Numbered from the stretch's first letter, positions 13,047-26,451 are shown. The stretch: DNA of 64,000 bases from Collybia mongolica (GCA_013420905.1 JAAXNY010000001.1:3038001-3102000); one strand, 5' to 3'. Notes: a model not told the origin generated them from the letters alone. A program made the numbers and translations.

Positions 13047-15787
13047 GATGGTTTCGCTCCCATGCAATGCTAGTCGTGACCTTTAATATAAGGGACCTGG
13101 AAGAACCACCGGAGCAAGACCGGAACGTTGAAAGGCAAGAAGGTTGTCTACACATCACGAGATATCCATGTCATGATAAAGGCGGGCCGACATATATATT
13201 AATAAAGTGCAATAGAGTATATCACTGTACGTGATTATTGTATGTTTCGAGATTACTCAGTGGCTTCAGTATATTGTGGCACAAGCTGAGAAACATTCGA
13301 GACATTCAGCTAAATCCATGGAATTTCAATGAACGAAACATCTTACCTTGATCTTAGCTTCGCCATCAATCAGGCGCCCTTCCCATGGATCCCTTTTCCA
13401 GAACAGCTTGTACGGTATTAGGGTGTCTTCTTCCCAATTTTGACCTCGCCTGCGTTCATTTTTGTTCACTTGATCTCACCAATTTCAATATAAGCGTCCG
13501 TGATGGTGTACAAGAGATTTCGGAGGTCATTGAATCCGTAGACTTCGAGCCAGATTTTGACAAGCTTTTTAAATAAAGAACCTCGTCATATCACCTCCAC
13601 ATTCGATGATGGTTACCTGGAAGCAATCTTCGATTATCTACGTCGCCGAGATTCGTGGCTTGGATCCTCCAAGCACACATAGTATGAAGGTTCCTGTGCC
13701 TCCCCCCAAGGTGCTTCAAAACCGGCGCGACGCCTACGATTTTTCGTCACGGTGACGCACTCTGTTTCGCCTTTCCCTTTCCTTATGAGCATTATGAAGT
13801 CAGAGAGACGGAGGCAAGCATTCACAAAAGGCCGAGATCTGTGGTCATGAAATAAGGGTACTGCATATATAATAAGGTTGTTTTAAGTTGTTTTCGACCA
13901 ATGACTCGGAGGTATGTTCCGATTGAATACAGTTACATATCTCCACCTGATAGTACAGTCGGCCCACAACGTCTGTTGCTTGCCTGTGAACCCGCAACTC
14001 AGTATGCAGGAGCCTTTATATCCTTGGTCGTATTTGGTATCAGGTTGGGCAAGACCGTCATCCTTTAGAAGAATGAATCTGGTACGTTCCACTATGTCGT
14101 TGAGCTGCCAGTAGAAACCGGTGCAATGTCTGAGAAGAAAACATGGGACTTGCTGTTTGGCAGGTTCTACGCATGCAAGAGTAGCATAAAAAAGAGGACG
14201 GCCAGGCGGCCCCACGCATAGGAAGGTAAAGAGTGCCGTCTATATTTTTTCAAACCTGGAGCGCTGGAAACCACGATTACTCCAGTGCCTGATCATCAAC
14301 CATAACGTGGTAGAGCAAAAGGTAAAATGATTCTGGGCAGCCAGGGCCCAGCAAGCATCAGAGTGAAATCAGGTATATAGCCCGTCACATGCACAGGCGA
14401 TTTTGGTTCGTTCTTGGTGAAACGTTAACTTAGATGACACACTATTTAGTGACTATTGTGCAAGTCGCATCCTGATTTTTCGCCAGCTTTCTCCGCTTCT
14501 CCTGCAACGCGACATCAACGAGACCTTCAGCTTCTGAAATGGACCTTTGCCATAAGTTAGCTTAGCGACACACACGAAAGTGAGTGGTCGTCGTGCTCGG
14601 AGCAGTCACTGTCTCGCCCCCCGAATGATCTACTTGACGTTCCAGAACTCATAGAAAGTATCTTGAAATGACAACCCATAAGGCGCGCTTCTCAATTGCG
14701 TGCAGCATATGCTTTATTTCTGCATGTTAGTTTACTACCGTTAGTTTACTACCAAATGTTAAGGATTTGTAGCCTAAATCCTAGCATTAGGTTTGTGGAT
14801 TTTGACCGGCAGATGCGATAGGAGGTGACGGACCATATCATTGCCAGTATACGTAGGTCATTTTAAGATACATGTTACTATCATGATTCAGCTGACCCAA
14901 AGAATTGTTCCAGGAAACATATCCAAACTGTGATACATCTACACCGAAAGCCAAAGTCATACCTCTGAATGCATCAGCCGAAATAAGAAATATCGAATAT
15001 CACCTATTGAGAAGGCGCTACTTGTCAACGAGACCTTTATTCCACTTCCTCACATTCTCAAGCAAGGTTCATACTCTCAACGCACGAAGGCCCCGACCCC
15101 GGGCCCGGCATTTGTCCGAAATTGCATCAAGTGCTGCGTGGTGTGGGTTTGTAGTTCGAAGAAACCCTTTTTCGTCCCTAGGTGGTGATTTGAATATTTA
15201 GGTTGGGAGGTCGAAGATGATTGTGACTTCTGCTGGGGACACCACCTCGAACTCTCTACCTTTTTAGCGCCGGCGCTTATCCTAAGTTGTTCGAGGAATT
15301 CAGAGCAGCACAGATGATATTGTTATTATGATATGTGACACTCATGTAGTACAAATGGTGTCAGGATCGACGTAGAGAGTTGTATGATGCGCTAGATGTA
15401 CCAGTGGTGGTGTAGAGCTGGCTGGCGCTTCCATAGGGCTACCGGCTACCAGTACCTAGTACCTAGTATTTGGGAGGTCGGAAATCATATGATCACATTT
15501 GACGCTTCGAACCTGATAATAAGATTGCCTGATGAATCTGTCGCAGAATTCTGAACCCAAGGTTGTCTTATTGAGGAGCTCTAGTCGCCTTTGATGCCAA
15601 AAAAGGACTGAATACTAAGTTCAGAAACCCCAATTGTGAGTGTATATGCTAGAGACAGACGAGAGATGTAATGTATGTAAGTTGTAATGTGATGCAGTAA
15701 GTTTATTTGGAAAAATATTACGTGAAGTCATGAATTGGGTATGAGAAGACAGTGCAAGGTTCAGCATGCTGGTAGGGCTGACGACCA
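13047..15787. other. Long intergenic region, no supported gene
   Basis: This 2.7-kb stretch carries the GH28 upstream region at its left end and the Ldb17 3' flank at its right. A 110-codon minus-strand open frame (13883-14215) and a 98-codon plus-strand one (14905-15201) show no family motif and no conserved splicing, so they are not called. A perfect 14-bp tandem duplication lies at 14726-14753, and a short GTACCTA repeat near 15,448. Confidence 0.5.
14726..14753. repeat. Perfect 2 x 14-bp tandem duplication
   Basis: GTTAGTTTACTACC occurs twice in direct tandem with no mismatch, in non-coding sequence. Confidence 0.9.
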
Positions 15788-18066
15788 TCAAAGTAGAGCC
15801 TGCTGGAGGCTTGGAGTCTTTGTCACTTTGGCTAATGGGCTTGTAGTTGACGACCTGATAGTTGTGATTGTAGCACCACCGTTGGTTCGCCCAACAGGAA
15901 CGGCAGGAGGTTTCCGGCGCTTCGGCGGTGGTGGAGGCGCAGATCGACGGTTTGATGTAAATACTTGAGGAGCAGCATCCACCAGGCTCGGTAAGGTGCC
16001 GTTGAGATTCACAGGTGGAATGAGTTGGTGGTTGTGCTTATGGAACTCACCCTCCTGGCCAATGTGAGGGTTGGAGTGATGACGATTGGATAGGTGAACA
16101 TCGCCCAGTTCCGAAGCGACCGCTCCTTTGCGCCTAGACGTAGGTAACGGAGGGTTTATCGAGTGGGGAACATTGGCGTTTGCAACCCCTGTAAGGCTAT
16201 CGATAGAACTTGCATTACTAGGACGGCGGACGTTGTCCAATGCCGAACGAGGAGCCCATGGTTGGTGCTCCAACCGACCTTTCAGATGCTCTACGCTCTT
16301 GCTCGACTTCAGGGTCTTCGAACCAGAGCGCCGCAGCTGAGTGGAGGCAGCCATAGAATTTACCCCCATCGTATCGGGGCTTAGGGGACCTGTCTCGCTG
16401 GTGGGCATTCTGCGCCGATCGGGTTCTGCTTCGGGTGGTTGTGCTTTTCGGAGCTGAACACACCATTGTCCTCCAAGGCATCTCTCCACAAGGCGTTTTG
16501 TGGTGGGATTCACGTCTCTGATACTGGGGTTCCCCACCAGGGATTCAAGGGCGTACACGATTTGTGATCGTTTGTACGGCACATCGCGCAATTGGGTTTT
16601 TGTCAACAAGGGGTGGAGGACACGCAGATAGGTATGTCGTAACTGTCGCCATATAAGTAGCAATAGACAAGTTGATTTGAGATACATACGGATTCGCTAT
16701 CTTCATCCAGATCCACAATTTCACGAAGAAAAACATCCACAAGAACACAAAGATCATTCGTATAGAAGTATTCTGATGTTCCTTTTGTGGTAAAGAGAAC
16801 ATATAAGGTTTTCAATATGAGCAGCTGCATGCAAAGATCCTCCGGGGTTCGCTCTTGAAATACGTGAGCATCACACCTTCAATAATCATCCTTGAACATA
16901 CGTGCACGATTCAACATAAAAATCATGTTTTCCCCGAAAGTCTTACTTGAGCCCAGCCGCCTCATGAGGACCCGTAAAACTCGGTTCTTGGATTCAGATA
17001 TTTCAGTTCCATTAGGTTTTGGTACTGGGGCGTCAACATCGAACGCCAGTGATGCAACCATAAACTGCTCGTTGAGTGATACCTGAGGCATGTTTAGGTA
17101 AAAAAAAAATGTGTGCCTGGGACATTACACGTACGATCAGTTTGATGACGCCGTAATTAAATGTCTCATCCTGCATGTGTCGCGTTTGTTCAACGAGATC
17201 GAAGAGATAGTCAAGGAAAGAATCATCGAAAATTTCTGGGAGCATTATGAGCCAGGGTAAGGTTATAGCTCTGAGGGCATGACGTACTCAGATCCTGGAC
17301 CGACAGCTTCTGCACGCGGCAGACCTCGTATAACAACCTAACTCCCAAACTTCGCAGCTTGGCTTCAATCGGTACGGGGACAGTAACCGAACTCCCTGTA
17401 GAGCCTCCCGCCATTCCAAAATATGTGTCTTCAACATTGGGATCAATTTCGACCAGAATATGGTCCATAAGCAGAGGCAGTAACGGCTGCCAGCGCTTAT
17501 GAGAACGGAAGAAGTCAGATCGTCGTTGGCCGTAACAAAGGAGTACATGATAAGAGATCAGTTGGGCGTGGGGATCCGTGGTCTAGGAATCTATGAGGTT
17601 TATATCGCAATAGCCACAGGCACAGGCACATACCTGCTGTATGTCATCAACAATTATCTCGCACATCCTTTCTGAATGAAACTCAAATAGTTCAGAGTCG
17701 ATTATGAGTCCACATGCGTGCTCCAGTTGCAATGGGCTCTGTAGATATTGTTCTAAAGTGGAACAAGTTGTTGAGAAGAGTCTTAAAATGCAGCAAAAAC
17801 GTGTGGCAGACCATGATACGCTGCACAAAGCGCTAAGAACCTGCGGAGCGTAGAGTCCATCAAGGACAAAGTCTGAACGCCATCCGCTCCAAAATTCAAA
17901 ATGTCCTCGAGTTCTAAACGACCTCCGGATCAGTGGGGAGGCATGATAAGGACGAGGCTTGTCACAGACCGGACCAGAATTGTTGGGCGTTTTCCACAAG
18001 ATATACAATCCCAAGGTCATCCTCCATCGTGATACCAGACACCAAAATCTGATCGTTGAGGGCCAT
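15788..18066 (-). CDS. LDB17: Ldb17/SPIN90/Dip1-family actin-patch regulator
   Basis: Homolog of budding yeast Ldb17, fission yeast Dip1 and animal SPIN90, armadillo-like proteins that activate the Arp2/3 complex without a mother filament at endocytic sites. The SPIN90_LRR domain is visible in the middle exons: FNYGVIKLIVRVM, SLNEQFMVASLAFD, NRVLRVLMRRLGSS, KTFGENMIFMLNRA, then LRHTYLRVLHPLLTKTQL and KRSQIVYALESLVGNPSIRD. The C-terminal third (after about 16,480) is disordered and basic, and ends with the poly-Pro patch APPPPPKRRKPPAVPVGR, a likely SH3 ligand as in SPIN90. Start ATG at 18066 (MALNDQILV) precedes an exon that splices near 17,960; stop TGA at 15788-15790. Several 50-60 nt introns interrupt the domain. 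Confidence 0.88.
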
Positions 18067-18511
18067 CGTGAACAGACCCAGGAGACCTGAAACGTTGTTC
18101 AACGGAATCTCAAAAGACCGGATGTGAGTTAGAAGCATGAAACCCTAACCTCACTTCACTTTTACTCCAAAAGTCCGGACTTTCGTTACGTCGCCGGATG
18201 CTTGACTTTAGCTTGTTTGGTTGAATATTCCGCTTTAGACACACACAAACTACCGCCCATGAAATTTACATCATCTCTGAGATATGCCTCAGATTCAATG
18301 AAACCAAATGACTATGCAGCAAAATGCGCGCAAATCACGAAAATGCTCCTTCACATTAGGTGTTTACTGTTATTGTGCTTTGTAGGTACCTATGCTCTAA
18401 CCTGCAGATCTTGCAGAGTACATATCCAGGATTCGAACCAAATCACGAAATTAACGACTTATAATGGTGATGGGGTGTGGCGAGCTCAGAGACTATTCAA
18501 TATTAGACCAT
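18067..18511. other. Short intergenic region between Ldb17 and PNP
   Basis: Upstream of Ldb17 and downstream of the nucleoside phosphorylase stop. A 163-codon plus-strand frame crosses it but overlaps the last PNP exon on the other strand and has no family features. Confidence 0.5.
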
Positions 18512-19719
18512 TTATGAAGAAATCAGATCGACGATACGTTCCACCAATTGTTTCATCACATTTGCCTTGTCCCTCCCCACCTCCAAAACCTCTTCGTGAG
18601 AGACGACTTGGGAAACTGGAGACGCTATCGGTTTTCCGGCAAGCTTTGAGCAACGACGGATTAATTAAATACTTTTATTCACAAAGGGCATGATAGTCCG
18701 ACTTACCTCTGCCTCAACCTCTTCTTTGATTCGGCGGGGTTCCCTGGGTATAACGACAAAATTGGTGACTAAGCTCATAACCATCACATTAAGGCCTTCT
18801 TCCCTAGCGGCGAGAACTTCTGGAACAGTGCTCATGCCTACCACATCGGCGCCAGCATTCCTAAGGAACCTTCCTTCCACTGCAGTCTCGTAGGTTGGAC
18901 CACTGACCCATGCGTAGACACCTTCAGCGAGTGCATCCTGGCTGAGTGATAATTGATGAGAGGCGATGAATGCCAAACGGCGGAGAGAAGGTGAATATGC
19001 GTCTGAGAGGGGAAGAAAACGGGGATGATCCAGTGATGTCTTTGGCCCGAGAAGAGGATTCATCCCAGTCAGAGTTGGAAGGGCCAAGTGATCCTGGATA
19101 ATGACAACTTCGCACAGGTTATCTCCCATGATCAATGGGATTGCGCAGAACTTACTTGTTCCAATTGCGATGCTCGGGTTCAGCGATCCGGCCGCGTTCG
19201 TGACTACGGAAGAGCCTCACGTAAAGAGTGCCGACCATATATAGTACGTCCTTTAGAACTTACTGATGATATCTTTGATGCCCAAGCGTGCCATTATACG
19301 TATCGGATAAACTACAGTCGGGAATGGATGGCCTTCATAGAGGTGGAACTGCATTATTTTAGTAAGAAGACGTGATTACGATGGACGCGACGCCCGCCCT
19401 TACCCTGCCCATCATGGCGACAACGGGGACCCCAGCCCCTGCTCCTAAAAGCCCAAAAGCTAGAGCGCTCTTATGGCCAGGGACTGTCAACGGGATTAAC
19501 TTCGACTTAAACGGAACTAGTAATATTGCACGAACCGGTGCTCTTTGTGAACCCTGGAAGTGTGTCATACGGGATTATTTGGACTTCGCGAAATGAATCT
19601 ACGAGCCCGCCCAAGCCTGATCCACAGACAAAGCCCACGAGGGGCTTCTGTAGTTTTATTGGCAATACAGAGAGAATAGCATCGAGCGTCTCTGCGTAAG
19701 GTAGCGGTGGATTGGCCAT
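18512..19719 (-). CDS. PNP1: Purine nucleoside phosphorylase
   Basis: Trimeric-type purine nucleoside phosphorylase (EC 2.4.2.1): phosphorolysis of inosine and guanosine to base plus ribose-1-phosphate in purine salvage and NAD-precursor recycling. Family motifs in order: GFVCGSGLGGL (phosphate loop), VPGHKSALAFGLL, VVAMMGR, the Asn-Ala-Ala segment of the middle exon, VIIQDHLALP, YAWVSGPTYET (purine site), NAGADVVGMSTVPEVL and LVTNFVV. The last exon, reached over an intron beginning at GTAAGTC, reads VSHEEVLEVGRDKANVMKQL and ends IVDLISS at TAA 18512-18514. Full-length for the family. Start ATG 19719 (MANPPLPYAETL). It is divergent from RTF1, about 360 bp away. Confidence 0.93.
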
Positions 19720-20080
19720 CCGATCCGGGTTGATGCAAGAAAATACAATTAGATGGCTCCGGGAATGGAGGAATCCTGACTGATTTGAGAGTAAGGATGA
19801 TAAGCTGTGTTATGATCTCTGAATGACTTACCAAGAGCTGTGATGAAAGCTTCAGTGCTATAACACTACCAATCGATGATCACCTGTAAGCGTCTGACGC
19901 AGGGCTTGATTAAGAGCTTCGGAGGCCCAACTCAGGCTCAAAGCTTGTAAAAAGGACTCCTACCGGACCGGTCGGATCTCGATCCGTCTGTTCTGGGTGG
20001 CGTGGGAACCTTTATTCCTTTACCCCGAGTTGTGGGACGGCTTGACATTGTGACCTCTGAATCCATTGAAACCGCAGAAA
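19720..20080. promoter_or_regulatory. Divergent intergenic promoter region, PNP1 / RTF1
   Basis: 361 bp separate two start codons pointing away from each other, so both core promoters must lie here (inference). No clear TATA box was identified. Confidence 0.6.
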
Positions 20081-22234
20081 ATGTCAGATTTCGAAGACGA
20101 CATCGACGACGAGCTCCTCGAACTTGCGGGAGCCACAGAGAAGAAACGTAAAAGGCGTCAGGCACCTTCCAAGTCCTCCGCTTCCAAGAAGCGTAAGGCA
20201 GAGTAAGCATGGTCCTATTATTTTCTGATGCTAGTCCCCGTTTTTACTAGAGCTCAAATAGTGTCTCGATGGAGACAGACTCCGAGGACGAGGGTCCAGA
20301 GAGTGAAGAGGAGGATGTAGATCCTTACCCTCTTGACGGGAAGTACGTGGACGAGGCAGACAGGCAGAGGTGCGCATCTGGCCCATGCCACACTCTTTAT
20401 AATCCAGCGTCGCCTGTTTGGCTGAAGCATGTCCTTTTCTTTTCATCTCGCCCTTTCACCTGATGGATAGGCTGATGCAGATGTCTGAGATCGATCGAGA
20501 AGACATAATAACTCAACGCCTCGAGGAGAAACAACGCCTCCAGGATAAACGCCTGATATCGCAGATGGTCAAGGAGCAACGCCTAGGTGAAAGTGATAGT
20601 GTATCAAAGGCGGCGAAGCGTATGTGCCCTCCCCATCGCCTTGATATCTTGTTGATCATCAATATGTCTGCCACATCACAGGTCAACATGCAGTGCGAGG
20701 CGCTACGAAGGAGAAGTCTCGAAAGCTCGATGAACTAAAGGCTAGGCGGAAGGCTAAGGATGAGAAACAACGGGTGGGTTCACTTGAAAGGGTCCGCGAA
20801 AGGTTTTCATGGAAATTGTCAGACCAAAGGATCTCCCAAACGGGACCGGTCGTCGTCACCAATGGACATGGAGATATCTGATGAGGAGTCAGAAGATGGG
20901 CAAATCACTAAACTTGAACAAGAGGAAGAGAAGGACAGGAGGCTTTTAAGCAAAATACAGTCCGTTGATGACCAACCTATCACCGTGGAGGACCTCGAGA
21001 AGTGCAGGCTCACAAGAGACTTGGTGGCCAAGTCTTGTATGGCGCCCTGGTTCCAGGAGTATATACAGGGTGGGTCACAACCTGTGATGTTTTACAGCAT
21101 TTCGAACTTCACATAGGATCGTGGGTCCGCTACTTGATCGGGCATGAGGATGGCCAAACGATCTATCGTATATGTCAAGTGTCCAGTGTGTACCCTTTTG
21201 TTTTCTCTTGCTTTTAATCCCTTTGACCACATCAAAGATCTTGGCGCTGATTTGGTCAAACCATATAAAATCAACGACAAAACTGTGAACCAAACCATTG
21301 ACCTTAAACATGGTAAATCCGAACGAACATTCAATATGGATAAAATATCCAATGCAGCTTTCCTGCCGGTCTGTGGCGAGTGTCCCACTCCGAGATAATA
21401 TGCTTATCTCTCTGAGTAGAAAGAGTTTGAACGGCTGATCAAAGTTTGTGCTGCGGAGGAAGTCAAGCTACCTACGAAGCGAGATCTAGAAAAGAAAGTC
21501 GCCCAAATGAACAGACTGATAACTCAGCCTGTGACAGAGGTTTGTGTCTTGACACTTGAACTCATGACCCATACACACCTTTCGTCGTCTATCAGAGCGA
21601 TATTAACGCCATGCTGGCACGCAAGAGCCAACTGCAAGTCAACAAGCCTTCAGGTCTGACGACTATGGAGAAATCACGCCTTAACCAAGCTCGTACCCTT
21701 GCTCAACGCCGACACGATTATGCTGAAGTGGCAGAAATAGATGCCCAACTTGCTGAATTAGCGACATCCACAACGGCACGCCATAATCGCGAACCTGTAG
21801 ATTTGCTGGCGAAGGTCAACGAGCGTAATCGAAAAGCTAACATGGAGGCAGTCCGGAAAGCTGAAATTGCGGAAGCTGAACGAAAACGAAGAGAGCGAAA
21901 ACATGGCAAGCATACTACAGATGACCCTAGTGCAAGGCTCAAGACGATACCACGGCTTTTCAATGCGAATACTCCTACGACTAGGTTTGTGCTGTTTACG
22001 ATCCTTCAGCCCTGACAGTGTCGATCGTTCGCCCACCACATTTATCTTGTCCTTGTCTTTAGGCCCGGAACTCCGAACCAAGCTGGTACGCCATTGCTCA
22101 ATGCAAGCGGAAATATTACATCGCGACCAGTATCACCCTTGCCTCTATCACTTTCGATAAGTGCGAATGGTACTGCCAAGACGTTAGAAGCAGCTGTTAT
22201 TGATTCTATCGAGGTGGACCTGGGAGATTTCTAG
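20081..22234 (+). CDS. RTF1: RNA polymerase-associated protein Rtf1 (Plus3 domain)
   Basis: Paf1-complex subunit that promotes H2B ubiquitylation and elongation. The first exon starts at ATG 20081 (MSDFEDDIDDELLELAG) followed by a Lys/Arg-rich nuclear signal. Acidic exons follow, then the histone-modification-type region (KKRKA..., EIDREDIITQRLEEKQRLQ, KEKSRKLDELKARRKAKDE). The Plus3 domain spans about 20,960-21,400: VEDLEKCRLTRDLVAK, PWFQEYIQ, WVRYLIGHEDGQTIYRICQV, GADLVKPYKINDKTVNQTID, RTFNMDKISNAAFLP. After it come KEFERLIKVCAAEEVKLPTK, MNRLITQPVTESDINAML and a long charged coiled-coil. The C terminus (SIEVDLGDF) is the conserved Rtf1 end and stops at TAG 22232-22234. Complete gene. Confidence 0.95.
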
Positions 22235-22454
22235 AATGCTTGTCTCCCTCTTGTATATTATTATCTTAATTGAATCAGATATCGTGTTGTTGAAGACTAT
22301 TATTGCAAGACTCTTTTATTTAGATAAGATAAGATAAAGATCCGTTAGCCGAGAACCTAATCTGTCATGTGGGTTTCTCGCGCACGTCCCTTCTGAGAAA
22401 CGGTTTGTTGTCCACAAACACATATTCCAGCCATTCATCTTGCCCGCTGCAACC

Positions 22455-25400
22455 ATGGCTGGTTCCACGATATCCTTGGACTCTCTTAGCTCTCCCTCGC
22501 CCTCGCCTTCTCCACCCCCAGAGCCCAACAAACCCGCCGAACCCACTAGCGCTGGGCTTGACAGCGACTCTGAGCTTTCCGAGCTCACTGAAGAGGAACA
22601 AGAGGCAGAGAAAAGAGAGGAGAGCAAAGATTCGGGAATTCGGGGAACTCGTAACCATGCTGCTCGCCGGGGTCGCAGACCCTCCCGTCGAGGTGGCCGT
22701 CGTAAGACCAGCAGCATGGTTCCCGCCCCAATGTGGGGCTGGGCTGAAGTTAAATCTTCAAACGTAGTCGAAGAGGAAGAAGAAGAAGAGATGGCAGGTC
22801 CTCCAAAGGCGATGGAAGAGGAAGAGGATGAAGAAGCTGATGAGGACGAGGACAGCTCCCTCTCAGTACCGCCACCCCCACCAGTCGGACAAAACTTGGA
22901 TGGGGACCTACCGGAGGAGGAAGAAGAGCCCTCCGACCACTTTACTGTCAATGCTGGAGAGGACGATGGGTCTATGTCCGGGGATGACAGTGTTACATAC
23001 CAGGCGACCCGCTCAACACGGAGATCTACTCGCAACCTAGGGCCTCCTCGCGTACTGCAGGATGATGGTGAAATCACAAGCAGTGAAGATGATGAAGCAG
23101 AGCCCTCTGTCAAGAAAGTGGGTAACCTGGATGACGGGTCTGATGTTGAAGAAGCTGATGACGATGAACATGGTTTTGAGACGGGTCCCACCCCAAATGG
23201 TCCCGTCATCCAGAGTGACAACGAAAACGAAACCGAATCCGATGAGGATGATCCAAAAGCGAAACTTGTCGACAATGATACCTCCGTCCCTTCCGTGTCA
23301 CCGGTAAAACCAGCCAGCCTTGCCATGCAGCTCACAGCAGCTCTCATGGACGTTGATATCGATGTCACTGCGCCCCCTCTCCAGGATATCGCACCCCTTG
23401 CTGCCGCCGCTGCAGCGTCATCTATCATGGCGGGTTCAACCGTCATCGATCCTCCATCTCCAACGCCATCATCTTCCGTCTCTGTATCTCGAGCCTCGTC
23501 AAGATCTCCGTCGCCAGCTTTGCCAATAAAGGGTTCCGGACGCGATGGCATAATTGAAGAAGCAGGCGCGTATGTCAAACATCCCCAGTCTAAAGAGACG
23601 GACGCGTCCATACAGCCGACAAAGGGTGCTTCAGTTACCTTGGACATGGACGCTGAAATTCCAGAAACCGAATTTGACAATACTCACGAGCGTTCAGCGG
23701 ACGAGATCGACGTCGACGACATCAACATGGACGATGACCTCGAAGTCGAACTTGATTCTGATCTGCAACCCGCACACCGTGCGCAAGCGCTGGATACCTT
23801 GGCTTTAATCGAGATCAAATTTGCAGACTTGAGGGAGCGAGTTTATCTTGAAAAGATGGAAAACCTTGCCTGGGAGGAAACATTGGTTGGAGAAGGTATA
23901 GAATCTAGTTGTACCATAATGCAGTACCCTCACGATACTCATAATCCAGGTACACACCCCGAGCTCATCCACCTTCACAAGGAATTGTCGCAAAGGAGAG
24001 ATAAACGACTTGAACTGGCAAGCCACAAGCGTTTTTTCGAGACTGAGAACGTGGCCAAGCGGCGCCGCTCGGACGAGGAGGCCACATGGAGCTGGTGGAT
24101 GGTGAGCAAACACATGAGCAATTCTTAGAGCAATGTTGATCGTCGCGATATCCAGTTTTCACGCGACGAGTTACAGACAGATATGATATCTGAAACTAAT
24201 CGAAAGAGAAGGCGCTTGGAGAGAGAAAGACGGGTCATCGAACGGCCGCAACCAGGTATGCACAAATGCAACCAGTTGTTTTTCATATTTTGATTATATC
24301 TTAGCTCGACGACTTCCAAGCTTCCTTCAAGACGTTCCTCTCCCACCTTCCTTGCGGAGCGTTGTCAAATCATTCCCAGTCGGAGATCGTCGTCACAATA
24401 AACGCGACAATATATCTAATTCCAATCAGTTCATCTATCCCGAGCTGTCCATATTGTCCCCAACAGACATCACCAACGACCTTGATTTCTTATTCCAAAC
24501 CCGGGATAGAAGGCCTCCCTATGAATTGCACCGGGGTATAGGCGTGAGTATGAGTCTGCCTTTAGGCGCACCACTTCCAACTGCGCACGTTTATGATCAG
24601 TATAATGACGAAATACTACCACCCCCCTTTGGGAGCGGGGGGCACAGGATGCATCCACCTCCGTTCCAGCACCACCTACATGGACCTCCTCCATTGCAGC
24701 CAGGGCCAGGATTCCCCCAATACGGTAACACTGGACGCGCCAGTCAACCATCCCACCCTCTACCGCCACAGAACCATGTTCATCAACATGGTCAGTCCCC
24801 GTTTCCCGCTGACTTGGACATGGCCGTCATTACAGGGCCTGGTCAAATCTTACCTCACCATCCATATTTTGGATCTCAAGGTGGTTCATCGAGCGGTTAT
24901 GTTGGCGGACAACAACCGACAAGAAGAACACCTTCCCCAATTAATAGTCTACCCAACGGAGTGGGTTCCAAGCCTAACGGATCTTGGATGGGAGCCGGGA
25001 TGGGAATGGGCGGAATATATCCTGGGCCTGTGAAGACAGGCCCCGAATGGCATCGAGATGGACACAGAAATGAGCAAGAGGATGAGGACAGAGAGAGAGG
25101 GTTACGGGATCAGCGAGAGAAGGAACGCGAACGCGAAAGGGAGCGAGAGCGAGACCAACACGAACGAGACCAACGAGAAAGGGAACGGGAACATCGAGAG
25201 GGACTAGAACGTGAACGTCGAGACGCGCAACACATGCAACAAGTGTCTCAACAACATCGGCACCCGCCTCAACATTCCCATAACGTTCCCCCAGGACAAC
25301 CTCTCCATCAGCATATTACTGGCCCACACCACCATCACCGACCTCATCACCACCACGTTGTACATCACCATCACAGCCCACCGCAACCCGGCAGCTCCAG

Positions 25401-26451
25401 TGGACACGCACCTTCTCCCATGCCACCCAGTAGTTCGGGACGTAGTCCACGCAGCTCTCGCGAATATGACAGCGGACGTTCTCACATCCACACAAATCAC
25501 AAACAACATCCAACAGAGATCATCAATTTATCTTCTGCTAAACCATCCCATTGGAAAGACGACCACACCTCTTCTACTGAATTTCGAGATGTACGAAACA
25601 AACATGGAAGCAGACCAACGTCGGGACCGATCATGGACGATCGCGACCGGTCTCTTGCCATGCCATTCGTCATGTCTTCAACACATTCCATTCAACACTC
25701 CAGCGCCCCGCCCTCCACAAGCACGCCGCACAATGACACATCTTCCCCCCGTGGCGCATGGAACCCATCCGATGACGGTTCATTTCGCTTACCCCCGTCC
25801 TCTTCAGCGCCTGCACCTTCAGGCTACGTCGGTGCACATGAACACTTTTACAGTAGCTCTACATCGAGCCATCTAGGCCGCGGTCCGCCCCCATCGCAGC
25901 CATCCCGTCAAAATTCACTTGGCCTTTCTCCGCCCCGTCCGAGACCGTTGCCGCCTCCGAGCCCCTCGTCTTCTTCGTCAGCATACCCTAACAATGCCAA
26001 CCCTTCACGTTCTCCCACTCGGTTCGGACCTCCGCCACCTCTTGCCCCGAGCCGTTCGCCTGTCATGATGAAAATGCGACCTACTTCACCCCTTGCGAAC
26101 AAAATGCTCTCCGGCCCGCTTCCACCCGGACCCCCTCCGGCATCTTCATATTCACCTCAACTGTCAGGCCCGGGTCGGACTTCAACCCCAACTGGCCTTC
26201 CCTCCCCTGCGGATATAAAAAATGGGATGGGCAGTAGTGTGCCTTCGACGTATCCTGTCAGCAGTCGGACTGCTTCACCACTCATGCCGTTCCCTTCGCC
26301 CTCTTCCCACCAAGGCCTTTCCTCGAGGACTTTATTGAATTCCACAAACGGGCCTGGTGACAGAGAACGACATGGTTCGCCCAGACTTAGCGTTCTGCCT
26401 CCGCCACCACCGTCGAAGATGAGCCTTCCGCAAATGATTGATGGGCACTGA
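22455..26451 (+). CDS. SDS3: Sds3-like subunit of the Rpd3/Sin3 deacetylase complex, with long disordered tail
   Basis: Two large open frames are one gene. ATG 22455 (AACCATGG context) opens about 440 residues of acidic, Ser/Glu-rich disorder. The Sds3-like domain follows: LDTLALIEIKFADLRERVYL, LAWEETLVGEG, HPELIHLHKELSQRRDKRLE, FETENVAKRRRSDEEATWSW, then DELQTDMISETNRKRRRLER and RRLPSFLQDVPLP. Splices fit: GTTGGAGAAG|GTACACACC keeps VGEGTHPEL, and CAACCAG|CTCGACG keeps PQPARRLP. Downstream the frame runs without a break to TGA 26449-26451 through low-complexity blocks: Pro/Gly-rich, an Arg/Glu alternating tract (25,080-25,210), His clusters (25,320-25,380) and Ser/Pro-rich sequence with proline runs. 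Yeast Sds3 is far shorter (about 330 residues); this version is near 1,200. The core role, tethering Rpd3 to Sin3, is inferred from the family. Confidence 0.88.

Noticed and set aside
13883..14215. 110-codon minus-strand frame with several Cys
   Set aside because: No signal peptide, domain or spliced partner; a secreted small protein cannot be excluded but is not supported.
18425..18445. T-loop-like GGTTCGAATCC on the minus strand
   Set aside because: The T stem is mismatched and no acceptor or anticodon stem can be formed upstream.
18202..18693. 163-codon plus-strand open frame with a hydrophobic stretch
   Set aside because: Overlaps the last PNP exon (VSHEEVLEVG...) on the opposite strand and has no family features; it is a shadow.
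22316..23680. 454-codon Ser-rich minus-strand open frame
   Set aside because: Antisense of the acidic, Ser/Glu-coding exon of the Sds3-like gene; composition follows from the complementary codons.
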